Positions 12,356 to 24,398 are shown, numbered from the stretch's first letter. The stretch: 64,000 nucleotides of DNA from Bidens hawaiensis (GCA_021521415.1 JAIQDT010001134.1:496001-560000); one strand, 5' to 3'. The notes: generated from the sequence alone by a model not told the origin. Made by a program: numbers and translations.

Positions 12356-13449
12356 TGAGTCACAAACTGCATTAGTTTGCAAATCAGATTCAATTGGAGA
12401 TTCATCAGGAGTTGGAACTGGAAGTGGAAGTGGATCTTCATAGACTACTTCACATTCTTCATCTGAGTCTGAGTTTGACCCAACTGAGAAAACTGGTGAC
12501 TTAATGTTGTTCTCAATCTGATCAATCACACAGTCTTTCCATTCATTTAACTCCTTCTTTGTTTTCCACTGAAACCCTCTCGGTTCAAACCCTTGCTTCA
12601 ACAAGAATTTTTCATCACCATTAAGAACACCAGGTCTTATCTTGGCTTTTCCCTTATCATTTAACCTTTTGTTCTTCACTGATTTGCTTGACATTTTTGA
12701 ATCTTCTTTGATTTTGAGTACATGTTTCAACCTTTTCTCCAGACAAGATCTTCTTTCTTCATCGCTGGAGGTGTTATTTTCCTCATTTAAGTACCTTTGA
12801 TACATTTGTTTGCATCCTTTCATATCAAACCCACACACCACATCTGGAACTATAAACTCTTCATCCTTAAACCAGCAGGAATTAGTGTGATGTCCATAAG
12901 CATCACATTTCTTGCACCACACCTTGGCATAACTTCCCATGTCCTAAAGCAATTGCTTGTCCTTAATTCTATCACTTGGCTTGGGAAAGTCAAATCCTAG
13001 GGATGTCTTTGGGCACAAGGAATTGCTGAAATCCATCTTGATTGGCCTATTCACATCAGGCACTAGAGGATATTTTTCTTTGACAAACACAATGTTCTTC
13101 AATTTTGATGGAGTTCTTGAATAGCTTCCTACTTGTTCATCTGCAAATCTTCTCTTGGGCACATAATCCACATCCCCAATATCAAATAGTTCATGATTAG
13201 AGAAAACTGGATAGACTGGAGGATGTTGATCATATGAGTAGCTTTCAGCTTTATCCTTTTTGATCTTTGGTTGAGGTCTGGCACAGATGTCAAACACCTC
13301 ATGCTCTCTTCTCATTCTTTCATAATTCTTCTTCATTTTGGGAGTTATGTTAGACAATCTTGGAATCTTTCCATCATTCCTTTTGTTTGATCCCTTCTCC
13401 TTTTTCTTGCTTTTTGATGATTTGGAACTGCCACAGCTGCATGTACTCC
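12344..13449 (-). pseudogene. Copia-1 gag C-terminal part
   Basis: The open frame enters from the inserted block at about 13449 with a Ser/Lys-rich stretch (SSKSKKKEKGSN) and runs on. An in-frame TAG at about 12946 breaks it. The continuation has a zinc-knuckle-like CKKCDAYGHHTNSC and an acidic tail, ending TGA at 12344. A splice-acceptor-like TTTGTGCAG at 12329-12321 follows, just before the protease. The upstream part of this gag is at 34398-36035 and 51970-52400. Confidence 0.8.
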
Positions 13450-15913
13450 CTTAACTGGAGTATTTGACGTAGGCTATCGCGGTCTACTCAAAAACAATTA
13501 ATTAAAGACTTAAATACCTATAACTAGTACTGGTAAGTAAGGTCGTCTCCACAGGGACTCAAGGAAAGTGCTAATTTTAATACTACTAATTTAATTATTA
13601 ACTAAGTCGGACAGACGATGTCAAGTAGTTTTTAGAAAAGGATTCATTAAAACTAACAATTACTTAAAAATGGTTTGTAAATAATATTAATGAAAAGTAT
13701 TCATTCTAGGTTCGGTTAATGTGACCTTCAACTTAATCCCAGATTCAATTATATTGATTACACAGTAATTACTAAACCTAATAGTTGGATTGTGATGTCA
13801 AACGATACCCTAACCGAATTGATGACACAATTGAACTCGGTTTACCTAATTACCAACTTATTTTTGTTAAAACCAATTAAGAGACAATATTTGATGATAA
13901 CTAGTCAATGACAAAAGAGCTTAAACCCTAAATGTTGATGAACACAATCAAACAAACAATGCATTAATTAATAATCCCAAACACAAATTGTTTAAATAAT
14001 CAATCAAAAATTAAGCAAGACCAAAGCAATAACTCAATCAAGCTCATAAACCTTAAGCATATGAATCTGGTCAGAAGTTAAAATACACAAAACCTACCCT
14101 AGAATGAACAAGAAAACTTAGCCAAGAATTGACATATCGATTATATCACTTATCTTGATGAACATGCAAACCCGAGATGAACCGGAAGCCTTGGAAATTG
14201 GAATGGTAGAAAGTCGCCCAACACAGCCTCTTCTACCTCTAGAAGTTGTAAAAATCCGAATGGGGAGGTTAAGGGGTTTATATAAGGCAAACCCTAATTT
14301 TTGCCGACTTTAGGCATCATCGCGTATCACAAAGATGATAGGCTTGCTTCTTCGCGTATCGCGAAGTTGCCCCCCTGCATCTTCGCATATCCCGAAGATG
14401 CAACTTTTTCAGATTTATTATTTTATTTTCTTGCTGCCTCGTGATGCGTGCACTTCCAATTTCTCACTTCTCGATCTTCATTCCAAGCCCGTAAATATCC
14501 TCATTAAGCTCCATAGCTTCCAAGTTCCTGAAAATACATAAATATAGTTGAAGTACTAATGTTCATTCGATTATTAAACTAAAATTAACTAATTAATATA
14601 TAAAACTAACTAACTTTTACCCAACCATCACATCCCCACACTTATCCTTTTTCGTCTCGAAAAAGATTTTGCAATGGAATCAGAATCAGAAATCATTCTC
14701 AAAATACTTCATAGATTGTCTTAATTAAGCACAAAGAACACAAAAACCACGATTGCGACCCACGCCTTAATACTTACCGGGAAAAATAAGGTGAGAAAGC
14801 TTTATTAGTTCATATGACTAAAATGGAACCCACACCTCAATGCCCTGAAGCCGCCTTACCATGCTTCATTATAGTTTTACCGAACCAGACCATCCAAACT
14901 TGACTTAAACCTCAAGATTAGACGATCAAAATTTTGCACATTTGCACAAATTTTCAAGCCCATATGTAATAGCTAAGACAATTTTGGATATTTTTATCGA
15001 ACCAAAACCTAAACTTAAGTATTAAAGTCTAGCAAAATGGCCATTAGATACAATTAAGGTGCAATTAGGTAACCAACTAGTAAATAGCCCTCACTACATG
15101 ACATACCCCCATTATCAAGCAATACCTCGAAGTCCATCACCATACGTGAGTACGCACAAATTCATCTGTAGGGCTTACATATGACGTGTCCCGTGTGGTC
15201 CGTTTCTTACTGGTAATGAGATGCGAGCACAGGGACCCCATATGACTAACAACATGGATGATCAAGTCAGTAGTGAATTTGTACTTTGAAAGCACTTTTT
15301 TTTATCATGTTTATTGACTTATGAATTGGCAGATAAACTGCGGGCTTTTTAAGATTTTTTAATATGAATAAATCAACTTAGGATTTACGCATACCAGATG
15401 ATAGACCGCATACCGACCCATGGTCTCCGTTCCCCGGGGCATCCCATCAATACAGGATTTAAGGCAATAAAACCATACGCCTATGAAGTGTTAGCCACTT
15501 AACTAGCAGTTTTTTCATTTATGTTTATATCACAAGCCATTTAGCATAATCTAATGTTAAGCCTATCCAACCATTGCACTATAGACTATTCATATTAAAA
15601 TATATTTTTAGTGATCAAATCTAATAGTAAGGCTTGAGTATGGCCTAATCTTTCATTCCAGTCCTTACACATGCTTAGCTAAACAAACAAAACCGTGAAG
15701 GCGTTTCCCACTAAAAATCAAGCATTTAAGACCAAAGCAATAACTCAATCAAGCTCATAAACCTTAAGCATATGACTCTGGTCAGAGTTTAAAATACACA
15801 AAACCTAACCTAGAATGAACACGAAAACTTAGCCAAGCATTGACATATCAATTATATCACTTATCTTGATGAACATGCAAACCCGAGATGAACCGGAAGC
15901 CTTGGAATGGTAG
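13450..15913. mobile_element. Repeat X: unclassified LTR-like element, copy 1 plus start of copy 2
   Basis: This is non-coding sequence inserted in Copia-1 gag. It has a TATA box (GTTTATATAAGG, about 14276-14287), then CTTCGCG...CGCGAAG palindromes (14350-14397). At about 15722 the sequence restarts as a near-copy of 14016-14207, so a ~1.7-kb unit is partly duplicated. Copia-2 interrupts copy 2 at 15913, and copy 2 continues at 28228. The start (GGTAAGTAAGGTCGTCTCC) resembles sequence common in plant Gypsy leaders or LTRs, but I cannot assign a family. The left boundary is good only to a few bases. Confidence 0.55.
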
Positions 15914-16352
15914 TGTTGGTACATGTGTCTCAGTAGTTCATAGTCTAGCATTTGTAATCGAGTCTGTAATGTAATTATGTTTTTGATTATGTTTATGTTT
16001 TTGTAACAAGCGAAGTTGTCAACAAGTTCGCTCAGGCGAACTTGTTGAACAAGCGAAGTTAAAGACAACTTCGCCTGAGGCGAAGTTGTCGTGTTTATAT
16101 ACTGTTCAGACGTAACAGGTTTAGGGTTGGTTTTTAGGGTTTCGTTTCAGTTGTTCAGTAAACGTGTTACGTGTTTACAAGTCAGTCTGTAATAGTGACC
16201 TAGTGTCACGTGTTCGGGTTATCAATATAACGTGTTCGTTCATTGATCGTGTGTTTGATTTACAAGTATTCTGCACTCGTATCTAACTACGCAGGGATTC
16301 CGCACCTGCGCAGATAGTGACATCCCGTGTACGATCCGTCCAGGAGCCTACA
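15914..16352 (+). repeat. Copia-2 5' LTR
   Basis: 439 bp, TGTTGG...CCTACA, nearly identical to 27789-28227. It is followed after two bases by the primer-binding site. It holds a motif-plus-TATA promoter module (16010-16101). Confidence 0.97.
16010..16101 (+). promoter_or_regulatory. Copia-2 LTR promoter: GCGAAGTT motifs and TATA box
   Basis: Four exact GCGAAGTT or AACTTCGC words plus AAGTTCGC/GCGAACTT variants lie in 80 bp. They form nested inverted repeats, and the TATA box TTTATATA (16094-16101) follows six bases after the last word. The same module is in the 3' LTR. Promoter function is inferred from this layout. Confidence 0.65.
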
Positions 16353-16354
16353 AT

Positions 16355-16367
16355 TGGTATCAGAGCC
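16355..16367 (+). other. Copia-2 primer-binding site
   Basis: TGGTATCAGAGCC two bases after the LTR. It matches the initiator tRNA-Met 3' end used by most plant Copia elements. Confidence 0.95.
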
Positions 16368-16554
16368 ATCGGCTCGATTGTGAGGTTCGGGATTTCACGC
16401 GGGTGTAGAAAACGTCTCGTTTGACCTATTCGCGGGACGTGTTTTTATTGGGATTGTGTTATATTCGTGTTTGACAGTCATTTTCAAGCCATTACATCGA
16501 TCGGAAACTGCTAGATTGACGAAATCAGATCTGAACAGTTTCCTTGTTCATCGG

Positions 16555-16836
16555 GCGAAGTTACAGTTCTTCAGGCGAAGTTGCCGTCACCAGAAGTAGG
16601 GTTTCGGCGAAGATATAAGGATTAAGCGAAGTTAACCACAACTTCGCCTACCTCATAAGTTCGCCTAAGCGAAGTTATCCTCAACTTCGCTTACCTCCCA
16701 AGTTCGCTTACCTCCTAAGTTCGCTCATTCTAAGCGAAGTTATTTTTAACTTCGCCCAGTCAAGCGAATTTCAGACCCAGCGAAGTTACGCTTTCCAGCG
16801 AAGTTAACTTTCAAGCGAAGTTATTCTTAACTTCGC
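16555..16836. repeat. GCGAAGTT motif cluster in the Copia-2 leader
   Basis: Twelve exact GCGAAGTT/AACTTCGC words plus AAGTTCGC variants in 280 bp between the PBS and gag. Facing copies form potential hairpins with 4- to 6-nt loops. Spacing is irregular. Confidence 0.88.
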
Positions 16837-16894
16837 CTACGGTGCAGTTTGGAAGATTTTTTTAAAATTTTCGGATTTTCGTGTTTTCGCAAAG

Positions 16895-19519
16895 ATGTCG
16901 TCAATTAACATCTCCGATTTAGTCAAGATGGAAGTAGAAGCGGGGTCAGCCACTAAGGCCCCGAGGTTAATGAAAGGAACTGACTTCGTGGCATGGAAGG
17001 ACAGATTCATCCAATACATTAAATATCAGGATGCAAAAATGTGGGTGTGCATCCAGGATGGATATATCCCTCCAACTATGCAATACGAAGGTCGTGATGT
17101 GGTTAAGAAGTATAGCAAAATGGAGGATGAAGAAAAGAAAATGTATGAGGCCGAGAGCAAGGCCCATGCTGCTATAACAATGGCACTTCCTCAAGAGGTT
17201 CTCCATACGTTCCGAAAGTACACTTCTGCGAGAGAGCTTTGGGATGCTCTTGAAAATAGATTCGAGGGGAACGTGGGTATCCGTGCATCAAAGATTAAAC
17301 TTTTGAAGACTCAGTTCTCCGTCTTCAAATTTTTGAAGAACGAATCACTGGATGATATTATCACCAGATACTATCATCTAATGACAGAGCTTAGCAATTA
17401 TTCGATTGCTTACCGAGAAGAAGAGATCGTTGAAAAGCTTCTCGATGCTCTCCCACCGAAGTGGGAAATGTACACCGTTCTTATGAGGGAAGACAGAGAC
17501 TTTCCTAATTATGATCTGGAAACGGCAGTAAACAAGCTCAGAACTTATGAGCTTAATATGGTTCGAAAAGAAACACCAACAGATCAGATACAAGACCCTG
17601 GTATGTATGGTGCAAAGGTTAACTCAGGCTCAAGTTCGAGGCCTGAAACAGCTGCTTATTACTCAAAAGGGGAGTCAGGTTCTGACTCTTCTCATGAAGG
17701 AAACGTTTCTGTAAACTCGAATGGTGATGTCTGTTTCATTGCTGGAGGATCAAGTACTTCAAAGCCTCAAGCATCCACAAGTGGTTTCTCTGCAAATGCC
17801 TCAAGCAATAATTATTCCAAGATGCCTATGAGTGTAAAATCTGCTGAGGAGCAGTTTGCAGTCTATGCATCATTTATTGCTTCCTACGAAAACTACATCC
17901 AGGGGAAGATTGTGGACCCTGCTGTTCTGGATGAGGATTACGACCAGATCGATGCTGATGATCTGGAGGAGATGGATTTGCAATGGCAAATGGCAATGAT
18001 TGTGAGGCGAGTAAAACGGTTTATGAATAAAACTGGGAGAAAGTTTGTTGGTGGTAGGCCTGGATTCGACAAATCTAAGGTAAGGTGCTATAATTGTCAG
18101 CAATACGGGCACTTTGCCAAAGAATGCAGAAATGAAAGAGTTGAACGTGGACAAGGTCGGCCTACACAACACTCTGGAGTTAATAGAGAGATTAATGCCA
18201 TGTTGACCAGAGAGGCAGGTGAATACAACTGGAACCTGCATTCAAATGAATCTGGTGAGCAAGCGAACATGGCTGAGGCTGAACTTAAAGAATGTGAGAA
18301 GGTTGATGGAAATCAGAAAGCTACTGAAGAAGAAACAGCTTTCATGGCAGATGACAAGGACAATCGCTCCGAGGTAAGTAATAAGAATATTTGTACTAAT
18401 TGTGAAAATTTGTCTGAGCAACTAACAACAATGACTGATCAGTACGTCCGTTTAGATGCTGATTTTAAAACTATTAAAGAAGATCACCATTTTACGAAAG
18501 CAAGAGAAAACAGTTATAAAATTAAAATAAAAGCATGTGAAAAAGACATTCAAAGCTTAAAAACTAAACTTGCTGAGAAAATTGAAATAATTGATCTTAG
18601 TTATGAAGTTTTAGAAGAAAAAACTAAATTGATTGCTGATCGGGATAAACAGATTGCTGACCACCAGGTGAAGGTGGTGGAACTGAACCGCAAACTTGAG
18701 CAGTTCAGGAATTCCTCGGCCATCCTTGATCACCTCGTGAGTGATCAAGGTACCTCTGCAAAGAGGGGAGGAATCGGTTATCACGAAGTTCCACCACCCT
18801 TTAACCCCAACTATACTTATAATCCGAGTGTTCAGAAATCTGTTGATTTCGAGGTTACTCAGACAACTCCCATCAAGGTTACAAATATAGAACCAAGTGT
18901 TAGCTGTGGCGAAACGAGTTCGCCTGTTTCAAATGTGAAAGTTTCTGTCTCGAGTCCAGTCTCATCGGAATCGGATAAGTTGTCTGAATCTGGTCAGACA
19001 AAAGAGAAGGTAGGGTTACCCACCGGTGGAGATAAAAATAACATTTCTAAAAAGAGTTCTCCACTCAATCCGTACGTCCCACCTTATGTGAGACGAACGG
19101 CTGGTAACACTGCCTCTACATCCAAACCAACATTTGACAAGAAAAAGGAGAGTCGGTGTTGCTTTAGATGTAACAAATTGGGACATCTAGTTGCAGATTG
19201 CCCTCTGAAGCCGAGATTCAGAGGTGTGAGGCCAAATAAAACTGAGGATAAGCGTCATTTTGTTACTGCTAAAAATGAAAACTCTGCAAAAGGCCCAAAT
19301 GTAACTAATTCAAGTTTTCATAAAAACAAACCTCAGTTTTTCAACCAAACCACAAGATATAACACTTTCAATTCATATAGGTTTGGGAGGCATTACACTC
19401 AATCTGCAAGGAGATTTCCTAACAGGACTTACAGAAATTATCCTGATGCTAACTTGAGAAAGCCAGGGTACGGGACGTATCGATCCAAGACCAATTGGTC
19501 TTGGGTCCCAAGATTCTAA
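16895..19519 (+). CDS. gag: Copia-2 Gag
   Basis: This is an uninterrupted 874-residue ORF with ATG 16895. Residues 25-230 form the UBN2/gag capsid region typical of plant Copia (FVAWKDRFIQYI, ARELWDALENRF, LLDALPPKWEMY). A CCHC zinc knuckle CYNCQQYGHFAKEC lies near residue 398, and a long coiled coil lies at about 500-620. A motif HEVPPPFNPNYTY, shared with Copia-1 and Copia-4 gag, lies near residue 630. A second zinc knuckle CCFRCNKLGHLVADC lies near residue 755. The tail is basic and Asn/Arg-rich. The protein would coat element RNA and form particles. An internal donor-like GAG|GTAAGT at 18373/18374 could allow splicing to pol. At 874 residues it is long for a Copia Gag, as in SIRE elements. 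Confidence 0.92.
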   Translation: MSSINISDLVKMEVEAGSATKAPRLMKGTDFVAWKDRFIQYIKYQDAKMWVCIQDGYIPPTMQYEGRDVVKKYSKMEDEEKKMYEAESKAHAAITMALPQEVLHTFRKYTSARELWDALENRFEGNVGIRASKIKLLKTQFSVFKFLKNESLDDIITRYYHLMTELSNYSIAYREEEIVEKLLDALPPKWEMYTVLMREDRDFPNYDLETAVNKLRTYELNMVRKETPTDQIQDPGMYGAKVNSGSSSRPETAAYYSKGESGSDSSHEGNVSVNSNGDVCFIAGGSSTSKPQASTSGFSANASSNNYSKMPMSVKSAEEQFAVYASFIASYENYIQGKIVDPAVLDEDYDQIDADDLEEMDLQWQMAMIVRRVKRFMNKTGRKFVGGRPGFDKSKVRCYNCQQYGHFAKECRNERVERGQGRPTQHSGVNREINAMLTREAGEYNWNLHSNESGEQANMAEAELKECEKVDGNQKATEEETAFMADDKDNRSEVSNKNICTNCENLSEQLTTMTDQYVRLDADFKTIKEDHHFTKARENSYKIKIKACEKDIQSLKTKLAEKIEIIDLSYEVLEEKTKLIADRDKQIADHQVKVVELNRKLEQFRNSSAILDHLVSDQGTSAKRGGIGYHEVPPPFNPNYTYNPSVQKSVDFEVTQTTPIKVTNIEPSVSCGETSSPVSNVKVSVSSPVSSESDKLSESGQTKEKVGLPTGGDKNNISKKSSPLNPYVPPYVRRTAGNTASTSKPTFDKKKESRCCFRCNKLGHLVADCPLKPRFRGVRPNKTEDKRHFVTAKNENSAKGPNVTNSSFHKNKPQFFNQTTRYNTFNSYRFGRHYTQSARRFPNRTYRNYPDANLRKPGYGTYRSKTNWSWVPRF

Positions 19520-19539
19520 CTCTTTGTTTTATTGTGCAG
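18374..19539 (+). other. Candidate phase-0 intron joining Gag to Pol in Copia-2
   Basis: The donor GAG|GTAAGT at 18373/18374 is a consensus plant site and falls exactly between gag codons. The acceptor TTTTATTGTGCAG|GAACAG at 19539/19540 has a pyrimidine-rich tract and a TTCTAAC branch-point-like word 20 nt upstream. It falls exactly between pol codons. Removing these 1,166 nt would fuse the N-terminal Gag with its first zinc knuckle in frame to protease. Sites and phase are seen; use of the intron is inference. Confidence 0.6.
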
Positions 19540-22500
19540 GAACAGTTGAACAGGGCTGCCAACAATCTTTGGATTGTAGATAGCGGCTGTTCCCGGCACA
19601 TGACGGGCAACAAACACTTGTTGCAAGACTTAAAACCTGTTCAGGGAGCAAGAGTTAGTTTTGCTGGTGAGAGCGGAGGAAGGATTACTGGTAGAGGAAC
19701 AGTGTCAAATGGGAGAATGACTCTGGAGAATGTGAATTTTGTGGAGGAATTAAAGCACAATCTGCTGAGTGTGTCGCAGATTTGTGATAAAGATTACACT
19801 GTCCATTTCACGAAGAATGAAGCGATAGTATTGAAGCCTGGTTTTCAGATACCAGACGAATGGATAGTAATGAAAGCTCCACGTGAAACGAATACATATG
19901 TGATGGACATGAGGTCTACTGAAATGGCCACCGGAGAATCTTGTTTAATGACAAAAGCAAGCGAATCAGAATCAGAATTGTGGCACAGGAGAATGGGACA
20001 TATTCATCTTCGGAAGATGAACTTCATTGTCAAGAATGGGCTTGTGATGGGCGTTCCCTTAAAAAGTTTTAACTTTGAAGACAAATGTATAGCATGCAAG
20101 AAGGGAAAGCAACACAAGAAATCCCATCTCACCAAGAAGATTAACTCTATTGCCTGTACTCTTGAACTACTTCATATGGATCTCTTCGGTCCCGTGAATG
20201 TAAAAAGTCTAGGAGGTACCTCTTACTGCTTGGTGATCACTGATGACTACTCGCGATATTCGTGGGTATATTTTCTGAAAACGAAAGATGAGACGGCTCA
20301 GATGGTGAAGAATCTAATTACAAAAGTTGAGAACGTCATGAGTAAATCAGTTAAATACATCAGAAGTGACAATGGGACAGAGTTCAAGAACTTTGAAATG
20401 GAAATCTTCTGTCTTCAGAAAGGAATTGAACATCAATACAGCGCTCCGTATACTCCGCAACAGAATGGAGTGGCTGAAAGGAAGAACCGAACGTTAATTG
20501 AAGGAGCTAGAACTATGCTGGCAGACTCGAAGCTTCCTGTGATGTTCTGGGCTGAAGTAGTTGCTACAGCCTGCTATGTTCTGAATAGGGTGTTAACCGT
20601 TAAGAGACTTGGAAAAACTTGTTACGAGCTTATGCATGGAAGGAAGCCCAACTTGTGTGGTCTTGAACCATTTGGGTCTCCTTGTTCGATTTTGAAGACT
20701 AATTCGAAATTTGGTGAAGTAGCCGATGAAGGAATCTTAGTCGGTTATGTAGTTGGGACTCCCAACAGACGGGTCTTCAATACGTCGACTTGCAAGGTGG
20801 AGGTGGTTTGTAACACCGACATTACTAGTTACCAATCGCCAAAACCAAGCAATGGACCTGCTGAGCTTTTCGACTATGTTAAACTTTTTAAGTCGTTTAA
20901 CGTACCTGATTTGGAAATTTCTGAAGAAGACGAAAGAGCTGTGACGAAGATGATACTTGATGAGGAAGAGAATCTATTGCAACGACAGCTAATTGAGAAA
21001 AGTCAACCTTCCACATCAAACACCTTTGATACCCCTGCTGCCTTACCTGAAGATGAGTTTATCAATCCATTTCACTCTCAGCCACAAACAACCATTGATG
21101 AGATCTCTTCAAATTTGGAAGATAATTTGCATGTCGGTGCTGTTCCGACCACGAGAATTCACAAAGATCACCCATTGGAGAATATTATAGGTGATGTGTC
21201 CTCCAGTGTACAAACCAGAAGTAGCTTGAATGAGCACACCTGTGTTTATACAAGCATAAAAGAAACGGGTATAATGAACGAATGTTTGTACTCCTGCTTT
21301 ATTAGCCAGATTGAACCGAAAAATTATCAAATGGCTCTTAAGGACAGCTCGTGGGTCGAGGCCATGCAAGAAGAGTTGGCTTAATTCGAGAAGATGGAAG
21401 TCTGGACTTTGGTTGAAAAACCAAGGAATGTGCATGCTATAGGCACAAAATGGGTGTTCAAGTGCAAGAGAGATGATAAGGGGATTATCATAAGAAATAA
21501 GGCGAGGCTGGTTGTTAAAGGTTTTAATCAGCAAGAGGGTATTGATTACAATGAAGTGTTCGCTCCTGTCGCCCGGTTAGAAGCGATTCGATTGTTTTTG
21601 GCGTTTGCTGCATTTAAAAAGATGAAGGTATTTCAGTTGGATGTGAAGAGCGCGTTCCTAAATGGGAAAGTTGATGAGGTTGTGTATGTTGAGCAACCTC
21701 CGGGTTTTCCTGACCCAGACTTTCCTGATCACGTATACAAGTTGAGCAAGGCGCTATATGGATTACATCAGGCACCTCGTGCCTGGTATTCAACGTTATC
21801 AGACTACTTGCTGGAAAATGGTTTTGAAAGGGGATTGATCGACAGTACGTTGTTTGTGAAGAGAGAAGGATGTGACTTCCTGCTGGTTCAAGTCTACGTG
21901 GATGATATCATTTTTGCTGCATCAAGAGCATCCATGTGTCAGGATTTTGAGGCTGTCATGAAGAAACGATTCGAGATGAATGCTATGGGTGAACTAACTT
22001 TCTTTCTAGGATTGCAGGTTGATCAGAAGAAGGACGGGATGTTCATTCATCAGACGAAGTACGTTCATGATGTGCTGAAGAGATTCAAGATGGAGGACAG
22101 TTCTTCATATGACACTCCAATCTGCGTCAATCACAAATTGGGCGCTGAATCAGATGGTGACGCAGATGTGGACCCAACTCTGTATCGGGCGATAATAGGT
22201 TCATTAATGTATTTAACTGCTTCTAGGCCTGATATAATGTTTGCTGTTTGTCTTTGTGCACGTTTTCAGGCAAATCCGAAAGAATCTCATTTGAAAGGTG
22301 CAAAGAGGATACTACGGTATCTCAAGGGCAAGCCGAAGCTGGGGTTGTGGTACCCGAAGGGAGGAGACGTTGAACTGGTGGCATATACAGATTCTGATTA
22401 TGGAGGATGCAATCAGAGTCGGAAGTCAACCACAGGAGGCTGTCAGTTTCTTGGAGGAAGATTAGTTTCCTGGCAGTGCAAGAAACAGACATCAGTTGCA

Positions 22501-22842
22501 ATCTCAACATGTGAAGCTGAATACATGGCAGCATCCAACTGCTGCTCTCAGGTTTTGTGGATTCAGCAACAATTGCGCGACTATGGTCTGAATTTCTTAC
22601 TCACTCCTATTTTAATTGATAACACTGCCGCCATCTCAGTAATTAACAATCCCGTGAAACACAGTAAAACTAAGCATATTGACATTCATCATCACTTCAT
22701 ACGGGATTGTGCTGAGAAGAAACTGATCAAGATCGAAAAGGTTGATACACTGGAAAATTTTGCTGATTTGTTTACAAAAGCGTTTGATAAATCCAGATTT
22801 CAAAACCTAATTGAGTTGAACGGGATGATCAATCCCGAGTAA
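19495..22842 (+). pseudogene. pol: Copia-2 Pol with one nonsense codon
   Basis: One reading frame covers all of pol, in a different frame from gag. It has protease (VDSGCSRHMTG, about 19575), the GAG-pre-integrase zinc region (ELWHRRMGHIHL to CIACKKGKQHKKS), the integrase core (HMDLFGPV, ITDDYSRYSWV, IRSDNGTEFKN, NGVAERKN), RT ([32 protein letters not shown] near 21896) and RNase H (YTDSDYGGC near 22385, STCEAEYMA, KTKHIDIHHHFIRDC). The only break is TAA at 21382-21384, just before the RT domain. The frame continues unchanged after it. The open frame begins near 19495 without ATG, so expression needs frameshifting or splicing at 19539/19540. Confidence 0.93.
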
Positions 22843-22867
22843 CCATGTCTTTGTGTTTATTTCGGTT

Positions 22868-22884
22868 AAAAAAAAAAAAAAAAA
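22868..22884 (+). repeat. A17 homopolymer after Copia-2 pol
   Basis: A run of 17 adenines 25 nt after the pol stop. It may be simple slippage or a relic of captured polyadenylated RNA; nothing else supports the latter. Confidence 0.9.
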
Positions 22885-22897
22885 GTCATTATTGCTT

Positions 22898-23165
22898 AAA
22901 ATTAGTCGGTTACCTCAGTTTGATGAACATATCCTCGGATATGTTTTGGTCCTCGTCTCTACTTAGAGAATGAGGATCGCCATTAACCAGAAGACTGAAA
23001 GTGACTGGGGCAGTTATGATGTGTTTTCTTTCTGTCGCTGAAAATTAGTCGGTCATACATAGTTAGAAGGACACATACTTGTATGTGGTCGGTCCAGTTG
23101 ATCCATTGGATCTTCAGGATTGCCGTTTACCTGAAGACTTTGACTTGATCGGGGTGACTGAAGTC
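22898..23165 (+). repeat. Diverged ~140-bp direct duplication in the Copia-2 spacer
   Basis: Two units begin AAAATTAGTCGGT (22898 and 23041). They share an order of blocks, including AGGATYGCCRTTWACC and AGAAGACT/TGAAGACT, followed by GACTGGGGCAGT or GATCGGGGTGACT. They are non-coding and clearly diverged. Purpose is unknown. Confidence 0.65.
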
Positions 23166-24177
23166 AAAAGTTTTGTTATGGGAAATGAAATTACTTTTCA
23201 AGTCTAATACTTCGTAAGAAGTTCTTTGCTGTGTTTAACAGAAAATTGATCCAACCTTGGAAAATGATATATATACTGTTGTGTGTGCTTAACTAGTGAA
23301 GTTAATAAGCTTAAAAGGCTTTAGAACAGTCATTGTATGTCATGGTAATTTTTATGGTGCGTAAAAGTGTATGTGATACTAACCTAAACTACTCGAATTT
23401 ACGTGAAAACTCCTTAAGAGTTTTGTATGTCTTCATACATATCTCTCCGAATGATAGGCAGAAAAGCGACTACCCAGTCATACACGAGCCCGTGAGTGTT
23501 CTGATTCCCGTAAAGAAAGCATTGCAAGACACTGCAGTGATCCAGATTCGGGACTTGCAGTGGTTTAGTACTCCGAAGTCTATAAGTATGTATAGTTAAA
23601 AAAAAAAATACATGTATATTTTTCAGTACTTATGAGTCATTGTAACAATCAAGACTTCTCAATTCTGGAGTAAGAAGAGAACGGGAAGCAGACAACGAGT
23701 ATCTACAAGTTAATCAGACACTATGGGTCGAAGTCAATTCGGGATGACTTGGGTTTAGCCAAATACGCTTTGAGAATAGATAGAAGGCATCAATAACTCT
23801 GAGTTGTTGCCCACTTAAATTTTTGAGCTTAACTGAACCTTAATCCGTATCACAGAAACGATGAAAACCATTTAAGTTATTTACATGCTTACAACCTGTT
23901 TCTCTATGTCATAATACAGCTAAACACGGATCCAAGTGACAGTCACGTAGTTAGTATGATTCCTGTTAGGATCTTTTCTAAAAACGTAGTGGTCCCTAAC
24001 TAGACTGAAATTTGATCCCTTATTTCGTTAAATTTTTATAAGTTTTTCTATTTTTGTAGTTGTATTATTGTGTAACTGGTTACTTGGACATGATCATATT
24101 TGTTTAACTCTTTTTGGAAGCTTCTAATGTTAAGTGAAAGACTCTTCAAACTTAAAGGGTTGATTTTGAAATTACGG
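23166..24177. other. Copia-2 spacer, nothing recognised
   Basis: Non-coding stretch between pol and the accessory-gene promoter module. It has short random ORFs only, no motif cluster and no RNA gene seen. Confidence 0.6.
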
Positions 24178-24269
24178 GCGAAGTTGTTGAATTCGGCGAA
24201 GTTTTGCTTAACTTCGCCTAGGCGAAGTTATCCGTAACTTCGCCTGAACAAACTCTGCCCTATATAAGG
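24178..24269 (+). promoter_or_regulatory. Internal promoter module of the Copia-2 aORF
   Basis: Five exact GCGAAGTT/AACTTCGC words occupy 24178-24244. CTATATAAGG (24260-24269), a strong TATA box, follows 15 nt later. This repeats the LTR promoter module and lies about 690 nt before the aORF ATG. It supports a separate accessory-gene transcript; no transcript is known to me. Confidence 0.62.
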
Positions 24270-24398
24270 ACTTTTAAACAGTAATAAATCATTATTTTCA
24301 ATTTTTCCGGCGAACTAATAATCAGATACTTATTCCGGCGAACTTGATTTTCTTTCCGAACTTCGATCTTTGATTCCAGTTTCTATTATTCATTGACG

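Noticed and set aside
22868..22884. A17 tract as a sign of a processed pseudogene
   Set aside because: No cellular gene sequence precedes it and no target duplication is seen; it follows the pol stop of an otherwise normal element.
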